In this document: one piece after another, positions 11,437 through 24,200 of the stretch
Numbering within the stretch: position 1 is the first letter of the stretch
Layout of the letters: each line of letters starts with the position of its first letter
Source of the DNA: Euglena gracilis
Lineage: Eukaryota; Euglenida; Euglenophyceae; Euglenales
DNA length: 64,000 nucleotides
NCBI GenBank assembly: GCA_039621445.1
Contig: CP154954.1
Location: forward strand, 58,486,701 to 58,550,700
Reading direction: 5' to 3'
The notes under the pieces: model-generated
Seen by the model: the letters and a program-made list of their open reading frames with translations, nothing else
What the model was told of the DNA's origin: nothing
Databases searched by the model: none
Program-made: the position numbers and the translations under genes

Positions 11437-13508
11437 TCAGGGCTGCTCCTCGTCCGGCAGCCGGTCCACGATGGGGAACGCGATGGATTTCTGGGCGACG
11501 GATGGGAATGGGGGGGGGGGCTGACCTGCTTGGTTGGGCGGAGCAGCAGGCGACGCGGGACGAATGAGTGAAATAAACGAGGGGGTATTCATCGGGAGAA
11601 TGGATGTTTGCCGTGGCGGAAGGCGGACGGCCATGTCTGACAACTTGAAGTTGTTTGGGAACCAGGGCGGTCCGTAAGCAAAAAAAAATTCCTGTCCCGA
11701 CACACTTCAATCGAAAGATAAGGATTTTGGCCGGGGAAATTTTTTGAAAATTACTTTGAAAAATGAACCCAAAATACATGATTTTTTGACGGAAAACCAC
11801 ATTTCTCCCAAAAAAAACCTCCAAAAATTTGGGGTTGAAAATTGTTAGTGTTTAGGAGGGGGTCAAAAAAATGAGACCAAATTTTGGAACATTTAAATTT
11901 CACTTAGATTTTTTCTCTTTGGAAATTTTTGGGATGTTCAATGGCATTTTTTTTCTTCAAAAACCTCTCAAAATCAAAATTTTGAGAAAATGTTGTTGAA
12001 TTTATGGAAGGTGTGAAAAAAACGGGATTTTTGTGGGTTTTTCATGGGACTCCTATATGGGTCCTATATACTCCTCCTATATGGGTCCCAAAACGGGTCA
12101 AAAAAAAAACACCCGGCGCTCAAAGACGCTGGGGAAGACCCAGTCTTCTTCAGGAGCTTGTGCTCCTTTGCAGCACCACGAATTTCGAAATCCTCAACTC
12201 CACTTCAACTAAAATTTGCACAAATAGCTTTTGTATTTAGTCCCCAGGAATCCCAACACAAATTGTTGAATCTGCTCAAATGCATATGCAAAGTGCAAAT
12301 GGGCGGGGCGTACCGCCGGTGAACTTCCGCCGATTTATAAACTTTATTAACTTTTGAGCGTCTTGGGACACTTTCGGCCAGTTGGCCTGACTGTTTGTCA
12401 CTTTTTGGCTACTGTTGGCCATTATTTTTTGCCAAGAGTTAACCAAAATGGCCCAAAACTACAACATTTTTGGTGTATTTATGGCGGTCAACCACCCCTC
12501 CCCTGGGGAAGGGGTTGGTCAATGACTAAGTGATTGTGTGGGCTGGTTGCAAACTGCCAGGGAAGAGGGGAGAGGTATGTTTGGTCTTTTTCGGGGCAGG
12601 CCAGGGGAGCATTTTCGCGAGAGAAAAAAACGGGGAAACGGGAAAAAGGGGATTTGAACCCTAAATACATGTTTTTTTGATGAAAAAACCACATTTTTTT
12701 CACAAAAAAAACTCAAAAATTTCAGGGCTAAATTTGGTAGTTTTAGGAGGGGGTGGAAAATAACGAAGGTCAAAAAAATGGACCAAATTTTGGCACAGTC
12801 AAAATTTTACTGACATTTTTCCTCTTGGAAATTTTTTGGATTTTCAATCTTCAAAAAACACTCAAATCAAACTTTTGAGAAAATGTTGAATTTCTGGAAG
12901 GTGTGAAAAAATGGGGGTTTTGGGGGGGTTTGGGGGAACCCGAAAAAAATTTTCGGCGCCGGAAAATTTTTCGGGTTTCTGTGTATTGGGGGGAGGGGGG
13001 GCGGTCCTTAAGGGGGCGGTCCTTAACTAAAAATAAAAAAATTCCCATCCCTTACGGACAGCCCTGTCGGGAACTGTTGCATGTAGTTTAATTACGGTTG
13101 CCTCAGAGGTTCAAAACTACCCAAAAAATTGACATTTTATTGCCAGCTGTTAAAACCTCAGGTCTCTTGGGGTGGCAACAGGTTTTCTCCAAGAGCCACA
13201 TAAAAACGCCAACACAAAAATGGGGATCAGGATGGAATCTAACCCTACGTCTAAGTGTTATGCAGGTCTAATGCAACACAGTTGAGAACCACGTATTGTA
13301 CCACAAATGCTGTACAACAAATGGTCCGCAAAACCAAGCATGGCAATCCTATCGCCCCAACCACACTAAAGCCTCCGCATACCTCAATTTCCTTCACAAA
13401 CTGGATACCCTCCTCCACACTGGGGGCCGTGCACATCACCTCGCACAGCCAGGTGGGCATCCCGTCCACAGAACCTGTTGAGAGACAAACAGACAGACAG
13501 ACAGAGAC

Positions 13509-13565
<57 letters not shown>

Positions 13566-15236
13566 TCCATGGGGCTTTCCATGGCATTTTTCCCAGAATT
13601 GCATGGCGCGGTTGTTTCGCACCCCCATGCCTCGCCCCCAGCGCCCCATTTTGTGGGCTAAACCCGTGGCAATTCTGCTGAGCAACCGGCGGCTCAGGCC
13701 ACCCCCTCCCCCCGGGGTTGGTGCTGCCCCTCCCCCAGGACCGGCGGCTTGAATTGGGTACTCGCGCCCCAAGCCTTCAGGTGCCGTCCGTATTTTTTTG
13801 GCAATTTTTGCCTTTCTCCGCACTGAAAGGTCCTTGACTGGCCCTCCCCAAAGGGTGCTGTCCCGGAGGGTGCCCCGTATAGTGGAGCCATTTTTCCGTC
13901 CCGCGCTGCCTTGTTTTTGGGGCCGGTTTTTTCAGTCCCCCCCCCTCCCCCACCCCCGGGAGGGTGACGCAGAGCTCGTTTGTAACGGTCTGCACCACAC
14001 AGACAAGAGCGGTCGGGGACGAGGGTTGGCAGGGTCGTCTCCCTGACGATGCCCCACCTGCCAGCCTGGAGCGAAACCGCAACACAGACTGACATCACAC
14101 GCGCACCACACCGACTGACAACACACTAAATTTCCATCCGCTAGCCCTGTTAGCGAACCCCCACCCCCCAGGGGTCCACAAACATTTCCACTAGCTGCAG
14201 TCAAGCCCCCCCCCCCCCCCCGAGGGGGTACTGCAAACCCTTGAGCAGAAGGAGGACGCATATGTCCATGGCAAGCCACCCACAAAGCACACCAATGACG
14301 CGCTGTCTTGCGTGAACAAGAGGGCGAGCATAAAGCAATCGAGGGTGCCCCTGCCATTCTTTAAGGAAGTCAGTGTGCAAGATGTACCCGGAGGTACAGC
14401 CAGGCCTTTGTCTGCCAACATGCGTGTGCCAAAAGCATTCGGATTTGCCTTTATTTGTGAGGTAGATGTGCTCATAGTTATTTCTGTGTACGAGCATATA
14501 AATGCAAGTTTAAGATCAGATGCCATTTCAAAATCAAAACCACCAATGCATGTCTGCAGGAAAGCAACGTGACATATATGTCCAGATGCCATTCAGTAGT
14601 ACATTTGGTTGCTTGCCCTCAATGTTGTCTGAATTGATCATGGAATTCAAGTGACGTTCAGCATACCAACCCACTTCATCCCTTCATAATACGTTCCAGC
14701 TGTGAACGCAAAGAACCTACACGCAGCTCACCATCCAGTAGAGGAAGGCATGCCCAGGACTATTCATCGAATACTCCGCTATGTTGCACAGTGGCTCATT
14801 GCCAGGCTGGTGCTTGCCCAATCTTTCCATCGAGCCCCCCCCCAAAAAACAATGATCTGGGAGAGCAAATGAGTCCCGAAGACAACTGCAGAGGGATGAA
14901 AATGGGAAGCAGAAAATGGAGCACATTCCTGAGCCCGGTTTTCAATGCGCTCGAATGGCTCCCCGCCACAGCTGAGGAACAGGTGAAAAAAGGCAGGTTG
15001 GTAAACTATCACCATCATTTATTAGTGCAGACACACGTGCAGATGTGAAACTGGAAACATTTTATGAACACAGACATCATTGAGGAAAGGGCCTGCACTT
15101 TGACTCTGACCATTCCAAACCCACAAAACAACTGCCTCAGAATTCCGCCATTCACACCTGAGGATGAGTTGCTCCGCGGCGAGGTCAACGCCATACACAA
15201 GGCGGTTGATCAGTTGGACAGGCCCACCGCCCATTC
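11437..15236 (-). CDS. C-terminal exons of the carnosine-synthase-like gene
   Basis: 15236-15158 begins with the codons completing R-MGGGPVQLINRLVYGVDL, directly following EVNC of the previous exon: the metal-binding EVN-R-MGGG motif is created only by the nonconventional splice (TGTC|GGCCAGGG...CCCTGTCGCT|GAATGG). 14822-14732 gives PLCNIAEYSMNSPG, a conserved stretch of this family. 13989-13954 (TVTNELCVTLPG) and 13463-13383 (GMPTWLCEVMCTAPSVEEGI) are joined by a mixed-type intron. The last exon, 11490-11437, encodes KSIAFPIVDRLPDEEQP and a TGA stop. The exon at 13989-13954 is only 36 nt and its right-hand boundary could shift by a few codons. Confidence 0.85.
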
Positions 15237-18200
15237 AGCGACAGGGTCTGTGCCACGACTAAACACACACACACACACACACACACATGATCATACACAC
15301 AAACACGAATGTACACACACACATATAAAAATTATTTTTAAATATTATATTTATGCATAAATATAAATATGGATTCACCAAACTTTCAATAAACCAGCGC
15401 CAAGCTAAATACCAGTGGGCACGGTGTCTTATTGTATCGCAGAAACCCACGATAGGTCGACAGAGAGGGAATTCCTTCAGGACCGGGCGGGCGGCACCCT
15501 CCCTTCCACCCACCCACCCACCCACCCACCCTCAGGGCGGTCCGGCCACTTTTGGATTTGGGGTCATCACCAAACAAGCCGCTGCGCAACAGAGGCAGTT
15601 CGAAACAGAGGAAAAACACACCCAGGAGTGCGCACTGCCCAGGACCTCACCCCCAGCGGGGGGGAGGGGGTCTGGTCTGGCCAGCACCACGGACTCACTT
15701 ACAACCTCCTCCGGGGGGGGGGGGGGACGCCGGGTTGCCTATTCCTACACTCATCGACGTGTATGATCTGGAAGATGTTCAGGGTTTAATGGCTGAAAGG
15801 CATATAAGTGATTGCATTCTCCAGTTGGGGAAGGCTCGATTGTGGTTTCTTTGCCTGGCACCGCCTCGACACCTACCACCTTCGGGACCCTCCCCCACCC
15901 ACTGGGCAAAGAAAAGCTCCCTTGGCACCCGAAAGCACAGGGGAAAAAAATGACCAACAAATGAGCACACCCGGAAACACAGGAAGGGTGGGGTGGGGGA
16001 CTTCCCCCGTCACCTATCCACTCCCTCCACTGCACTCCTCCATCGGGGTCCCCATATAGCCCACGCAGGTGTGGGGCACCCTGGCCGACAATTCACTTCG
16101 ATCAGCCGAGGGCCGCGGGAGGTGTACTTAGCCTCGACATGGCAGACTCCGGTGGTTAGCCCCAGAGCCTGGGGGGGCGGGATGGACGACTCGGACCGGC
16201 GCCTCGTTCCCCCAGCCAGGGTCACGACCGCGGGTTCATGAAGTTCGCGGAGTTAAATTCATTTTGGAAAACAACCCAACCCCCCCCCCCAGGGGGTCAG
16301 CCCACCCACCCAACCCACCCAACCACCCAACCACCACTGTCCAGCGTGTAATAACAACCCAGAAATGCACCAGTGGGGAGTTGGCAATGTGGGGGAGCGG
16401 AAGACTGCCTACAAACGGCCATTCTAGGCCACTCTTCTGCACCTTCAGCCTTCGGTACAAAACAGTACAAAAGGTGACTGGGGATTTTGTGTGTGACGGT
16501 TCCTGCTGGGCAAAATTTGGACCTCTAGGCTGTTTGTCAAGTCAGGTGGATTGATGGTTCACAGCGCATCATTCCATGACCACCCGCGGGGGGGGGGGGG
16601 GCAAGCTCAGAGGCTGGAATGGCTGGACACTGGAAAAAAACTTCCCTCACAAAATCGGCCGAAATACCAGTTTTGGACCTTTTTGAGCAAAAAAAATGTT
16701 GAAAAAAATGAAATATTTTCGCACAAAGTTCCGGAAGGAAAATATGTAAGCTTTGCCTGCACGCCTGGATGGAGGCCACCGCCAGGGTACGGAGTTCCCT
16801 CTGCTGGACGGGGGGCAGCAGGGACGGGCAGTTGGAGCCCGTCTCGTTGAAATACGGCTCGATGGTGGGCCAGTTGTCCGTGATGGCCTGAGGGGGGGGG
16901 GACAGGCAGTGCGGGAAAATGTCCCACAGACACGGTGAAACACGGCGGAGGTGCATAGACAAACATCAATAACCATGGACCTGAAAAATGCGTCCCTTCA
17001 AAAACAGGAGAGCGCAAAGACAACTTGGGCACATCACACATGAGACACATACAGCGCCAGGCATACACTTAAATGGAAGGCTCGCAACCCACCTGGAATC
17101 AGGGTATCAATTCACTCGCCTCACCCCCAAAATTGTCCAAAGAACCCTCAATTCCCAAACCCACCTCTGGCTGGATCCTTGGAAAGAAGCTTTTTTTTTG
17201 TCCGTCAGTTGCAAACCATTTTGGTTTTACGTACGGTTTTCCATGCAGATACCATGTGTTGTGTTGCAGACTTTAGTTTTCACCCCCCCCCGCAGGCGGG
17301 ATTTGAGAGTGGGATTTTGAGAGTGGGTGGGTGTGGGCTGTTAGGCTCTTGCGGTGTGCCAAAGGCTTGAAGGAAGAGCAGTCCCTCCTCCCGAAGGGGG
17401 CTATTTTGGGGACCAAAATGAAACTCATTTGTAAACTGCACATGGCTTGACCGTTGACCTTTGGAGATAAGGGTGAGAGTGTTCGGCTGAGCATTGCATG
17501 TTTGTGCTGCGATGCCCAGACACAACAGGATTGTGAGAAGCAGAACAGAAGGGAGCTTGCTGAAACTACCTGCTAAGCAAAGAAGGGAACAACAAAAAGA
17601 GCCCACACCTCGTAGTAAGAAACGCCATCTGCAACTGCAACATCCACATCAACCTGTGGAACGGTGCACACAATTTTTGAAAACAAAATAAGAAAAGTAA
17701 CCAACAATAGCAAAAAAAAGAGTAATACGCAAGACCGAATTCCAGCACCTCGCCAATGATGCTGAGAAATTCAAACCTGAATGCACTTCTCACATAATTT
17801 GGCTCACTACAAAGGCGTTGATGTGCATCACTTTTTGCTTGCACGTTGACCATCGGGGAGTCGATTAACGCCCCCCCCCCCCGCCGCCGTCCAGGGGGGG
17901 GGGCTGGAGAATTTGGGCCCACTGAAAAAGGCTGGAGGGGGGGCGTCCTCCTGTTAGAACTGGGCCCAAGCTGGGGTCGATTCAGCCAAGGGGAAATCAA
18001 AACTTTTTGGGGGGGAAAGGTTCCAACCCCCCCCTATCGACAAAATCCAGTTCCTCTCACCCCCCTAAAGGGTGCCTGGATGCTAAAAACAGGTTTTCGG
18101 GTTTTCTGCCTCAAATTGTCCAAAAAAATGGGCAGTTTTCACGAAAAGATGTGTTGGGGTTTGCTGGAACGACGTCCAGGAAGCCTCCCCTGTGGCCGAG

Positions 18201-21200
18201 CCCGACAACCGCGGACCTCCGGGCCGTCCAGGTACTCCTCCATCATGATGGACAGCTGGATCCATGCGCTGGCGTCCGACCCCTGCCGGTCGTACTCCGG
18301 CGTCCCCTCCTGCAGCGCCCCGTGCACCACCCGGGCGTGCAGCAGCTGTGACCGGCGCAAGGGCTGGGCGGGGCTGGCGATGGGCCGCTGGCTGGCTGGG
18401 TCTGTGGGGTAGGCTGCTCGATGTCCCCAACAGGCTTTTTTTACCAACCGGGGCGGGGGGTGGGTGCTATAGGGTGCCTGCCCCTAGCAGGCACACCCCC
18501 GGGGGGGGACCCAGAAAATTTTCATTGAAAATGGCCTTTTCCAGGACCCCGGTGCCTCCGGCGCTGGGGTCGGAGGGGGGTGCCTGCTATGAGCAGGCAC
18601 CCCAAAACCTCCGACCCCCCCGGGGGGTCGGATGGGGTGCTATAAGGTGCCCGCCTCTAGCACCCCCCCCCCGTGGGGTAGGCACCCGACTAAAAAAAAA
18701 AGTGCCTGGTCCCCAACCCGGTGGGTCAAGCGCCCCAAAGCCCCCGCCGACACTCGAAACTCGAAACCCCGCCCACGCACAATTCTCTGGGGGGGAGGGT
18801 GTAATCTCCATGAACAACTTGGGACTCAGTGCAAAAAAAAGAGGCCATGAGAGCACGCCTTGATGGAACTACTACTCTGCCATCACTGGCAAATGTACAA
18901 CATCGCACGACATCAGGACAGGCAAGACTGAGGTTCTCACCAGGCACCGGGGGGGGGGGGCTGGGAAAAGTTGGCTGCTGTCTGTGTTGGGGGGGGGGGG
19001 TCGGGGGGTCCAGCTGACAGCTGGACCTGGTGGGTACCTGAAAAATCCAAAAAAAAATAATAGAGGGGGACAAAAATGACCTTAAATGGAGAGTTTTTTT
19101 TTATTTTTCATCTGAAACTTTTGTGTGAGGAACCCCAAACCAGCTGAATTTGTATTTTTTTGGATTTTTCGGCACTTCGTAACAGAAAAATTTTCGGTGC
19201 AGCCCAACGATCACTGGGCTCGGCCGGGGGGGGGGGGGAGGGAGTGCCCGGCTGTGAGCTACCGGATGGGCAAAGTCCAGCTAGAATCTTGCCCACAGGC
19301 TTAAGAAAACACTGGGCAAGACTCTCGAGTACAAATAAACAGTTGTGTGTGCCCCACAAAACCACACAGCCCTAAAACAACTAACCAAGCAAAAACAGGG
19401 CCCAAACCGTTCCTCGGCCAGAGTCCAAATTTAGTGCCAACTGCATCCCAAAGACACAGCATTTTGGAAACAAAAAACAACAACAAATGGCACATTGCCA
19501 TAAAGACACAACAGCCATGAAAAGAGACAAAATACCCACACATCCTGCCGAAACCAGGGAAATCAAGGGAAAACAGCCAAAAAACCAAATTGCCAATCCA
19601 AAGGTCAGGCTGCTAACAATTCGCTCTTGACACCAACCCGCTCGTCCCATGCAGCTAAAAATAAATGTCGATGTAAACATAAACGCACGCAGCAGGACAC
19701 ACAACCAGCCCGGTACCTAGCGCGTGGCGCAAAAGGTGAATAAATGGCCCGTGGCGCCAAGCCCTTCCCGGACCTCCTGCACCCCCTTCCGCAGCTCCTC
19801 CAGGGAGTTGACCCGCATCACCCCGATGGAGGCCGCCCCCAGGATGGGCTTGATGACCGCCGGGAAGCCTGGGGCCGCGACGGGGCCGCCTCAACGCTGC
19901 AGCACTGAGACCCGGGTGGAAAGGGGGTTACAGCCCCCCCCCCCCCCCCCCCGTGTGCACCACCTGGGGGGTTTGCCGGACTCCCGTTCAGCCCCGAGGA
20001 GGACATCCGGCACGGCTGGCGTTGGTGGTGACACAGGTGAAGAACCTTTATTTTCCAGGGCTGGGGTATCGGTAGCCTCCCCTATGAAGAAAGGCTTGCT
20101 TTGGGGCGGGGAGGTGGCCATTAAAATTGCGAAGAAAAGTGAAAAAAACCTGGAGAGTGGCTGAATCCACCCACACCCTCAACAAAAGGGTCCCACCTCA
20201 ACAAAAATGGATGTGCCAAACATGAACAACTGGGCCACAAAAGGCATGGGAAATGAGAAAACAGACAAACGTTGAAAACCAATGTAAAAAAATCAACACG
20301 CTTTCAAGGAAAGGCCCCTGTTTCAAAAGCGCATTTGAATGGATGCCAGTCACCTTCGAAGGTGCACACCCACATGGGCAGCTGCCTCGTCACAGTGGGC
20401 CTCCTCCGTGATGAGGAAAAATTTGGGGGTGGGCAGCCCTGCCTTGCGGAACGCCTCCCGGGAGAGGTGCTTGTCGCGGGCCGCCAGCACGGACTCCACC
20501 GAGTTGCCCGGTGTGGGCAGGGCCACCAAGAAAGGGACGCCGACCCCAGCACGCACCGATGCCGACAGTCACGAAAGCAACCCCCGGGAAAAAATAACTG
20601 ATAATGAAAAGTTGAATTATCTTGATTGATTAATTCATTAATTAATGAATTAATTAATGAATTAATGAATTACATGATTGAATTAACAAATTAAATCTCA
20701 TTCATTAACTAATTGAACTTCATTAATAAAAACTTAAAAAAATAAAACTCCGTAACTTACAGACCAAATTTTACAAAAAAGGGAAACATTCGGAAATGCA
20801 TCAGTCACCAGGTCTGTCTCACGGCAGGGGCCCTGGGCAACTTGAAGTGGGTGGTCAGCCGGGCCACCAGGGGTTGGGCCAGTTCGCAGAACGACAGGAT
20901 GGCGTCCAGGCGGCCCAGGTCGCCCTGCGGCCGGCCCACACGTCCAGTATGCCGGCACTCGAACCGACATCAGCACAGGGACCGGATCAACAGAGTAGTC
21001 ATGCTGGGGGGCTGGGGGGGGGGGGCTGGATCGATTCCAGAGCCCTGGCAGGGGCCGCCACCAAATACTGGCAACGAATGGGTTCACAACACACGCACAA
21101 CAACACACACACACACACACAACACAACACAACACACACACACACACACAACACAACACACACACACACACAACAAACACAACACACACACACAACACAC

Positions 21201-24200
21201 ACACACACACAACACACACACAACACACACAACACACACACAACACACACAACACACACACACACACACACACACAAAACACATGCACGTACACACACGC
21301 ACGCACGCACACACACAGTGCACTGGGGCGATGGGCCCACTAGCATTGCCCCAGCAAAGACGCGAGACAGAAGACGACCGGGAGGGGGGCAAGGGTGGAG
21401 GGGGTTACCCGCACTTCCGAGATCAGGGCGACACATTCATCGTAGCTGGCGTCCACGTCAGGCTTGTGCTCACCAACCGGGGGAGGAGGGGGGGGTGGGT
21501 GCTGTAGGGTGCCTGTCCCTGGGGGTGGGGTCCGGGGGGACCCAGAAAAAATTTTCATTGGCCTATTCCGGGCTCCGGGACTTCGGCGCCGGGGTCAACG
21601 GGGGTGCCTGCTATGGGCAGGCACCCCCAAAAACCCGAATCGCCCCCGGGGAGGGATCAGATGGGGTGCCATGGGGTGCCTGCCCCTAGCACCGCCCCCC
21701 CTGGGGTAGGCACCCGACTACGCAAAAGCCTGGTCCAGGTCCTGGATGTTCAACGGGATGAACTTCTCGGCCAGCCCTGGGGATGCCAGAGGAAAAATCA
21801 GAGAGAATGAAAAAAAAGCCCCTCAAGCCCCCCCATGGATTTTCCAGGTTGTGTGCTGGTAGATACCGCCTTGGGAACTTGAGGGGGGGGGGGCGTATGT
21901 CTGTGGCAAATCCAGAGGGCTGCTGTACTTGACCAAACCGAACGTAACTGACCGTGTGTAATGAACCCCAAAGGGGTCACTTTCAACTTTTGAAAACCAG
22001 TCAGTTACTTCTGCTCCCTGGGAGGAGGGGAGAGTACGCACACGTAATTTGAAATTATGGAAGTCGTCATTTTTAAGAAAAGTTTCCAGCAATCACGAGT
22101 GGTTATGTGTCATCAATTCCTCCCACGTAACTCCCAAACTGATGGCGCGAAAACGATCGGTTACGGGTTGGAGATAAGACATGCAAAACTTGCCCTCGGG
22201 GAGGACAAACTTTCTCCTGTCATATAGTGTGTCCTACAGGCTTCTTTTTAAGACCCCCGGGGGGGGGTCCCCCCCACCCACCCAGGGTGGCCCGGGACCC
22301 CCGGGGGGGGGGGGGGGGGGCAGGAACCCCCCCAAAATCGGGCCCGTTAAAGGCAATTTTCAAAAATTTTCGCCGCTTCGCGCCTAAAAGGTATACCCAG
22401 CGCCTCCGGCGCGGGACCCCCCCCCCCCGGGCCCGGGGGGGGGTCCGGCCCGGACCCACCCACCCACCCCCCTCCCCCCAGGGGGGGGGTCAGGTGACTT
22501 AAAAAGAAGCCTGGTGTCCTACTGTACGTATAACATAAAAATCCAGAATTTCTTTACCACACAATAGTTTCAAAAGTTTTGCATCCGCAATGGTCGGTGT
22601 GTGCAAATGCACACATCAACTGTTGAAGATGAAGAGCACCCCATAATACGGAGGTAAAACAAAAGTAAAATTGTCACACATTGCAAATGGTACCCATTCA
22701 AAATATTTGTCCCAACCTTTGCTTCTAGATCCAAGGAAAGGCAGGTGTTGTGCTTCATATGGTAATTTATAAAATGTGGAGTATATTTCTCAGATTTCAA
22801 GTGGTTGGTGCGCGCAAATGCTCACATGCACCATTCAAGCAATTGTGCACACCAACCACATGTGTATTTTGTGTAAGGGGTTGATGTGCGCATTTGCGAA
22901 CATCAACCACTTATTTATTTACATGCGGTTGGTGTGCGCATCGACCACCTACAAATATAATACACAAATGGTCAATGTGCGCAAATGCGCACACCAACCC
23001 CTTGCCCAAAATACACACATGAGGTCGATGTGCGCAAATGCGCACATGGACCCTCACTCCATAAATTTGTGTCAGGTGCGTTCCATCGCTACACACACAT
23101 TTCCAGATTTCGGTCTGTCGAAAGCAGCAGAGTTCTGGAAAGTTTTTTGTGCCACAATCGTCGCCTAATTCACCAGAGTGACCCAAAATCAATGGTTTCC
23201 TATTCGTCCAAAAAAAATGGCACAAGGCACCTTTGCCACTTTGCCCCCCCCCCCCAGTGCTGGCCAACCCCAGCACCCCTTCCCGGGGGGGGGGGGTCAG
23301 GAGGCAAAAAAAAAACAATTGCCAAAAACCAGTCAGTCACCCTGGGAATGGGGAAGGACACCCCACCCAGCCCTCACGAAACGGCCAGCTGTATAAAAAA
23401 AAAGGTGCTGGCTGGCTGGATCCCAGGGTGTCTCCCAGCTTAAAGAGCTGATTCTGCCCGGGAAGGCATGATGGAGAAGAAGCCTTCTTCAACACTCATT
23501 TGCATATTCGTTTGCCAAAATTCATTTGCAAAAAAAGCAGTTGTAAAATAACTATAGATATTAAAAAAAATCAAACGGATGAAAAGCAGCTCAGGCAGGG
23601 GAAAAAACTGACAAAGAAGCACGGTCGCTCTTCCCACAGTATTTCTGTTGAAAGAGCCCAGTCGCATACTTGTCACCATTTCCATTGTTGTCATTCAAAC
23701 TTCTTAATGAAATTGCTACTTGCTATTTGCTAATTTTATGCAACGTCCAGAGTTCCCTTGGTTTCTATCATAAGTTCCGAAGTTTCTTCATTCATAACGA
23801 TGGAAAACTGAGCTGCAAGAACTAATTTAAGATGGTCCCCATCTAAAATACTTGTTGTGGATAATCAAAATCGCAGGCAGCATTTTCAGTCACGGAAATT
23901 CAATCACAAAGTGGCTGAACTTCAGGATCACAGGGTCAACCACCACAAACTTGGCGGTCGACAAAACATGAGAATCTGAACTTTTGAATTCGAGTTGTGA
24001 AAATAGGCTACTGGGTTGACAGGTTGGCAAACGAACGAGAAAAGGCATTGTTGGCACAAAAATGCCAGCCATCAATAAAAAGGCATATGGCACAAACACC
24101 CACCTTCCTCCACCAGCTGCTGGCTCCAGGACCCTTCGTCATCGATGATCACCACCGTCAGCTCCATCTGGTACGCGATCTCGAAGACGAACCGCTTGCC

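Noticed and set aside
21454-21735. Conventional GC-AG or GT-AG interpretation of this intron
   Set aside because: GT at GC|GTAGTC is out of phase with any AG here. A GC donor with AAG|CCT is in phase but would leave part of the inserted element's terminal repeat and duplication in the mRNA; the 3+5 rule fits the duplication exactly.
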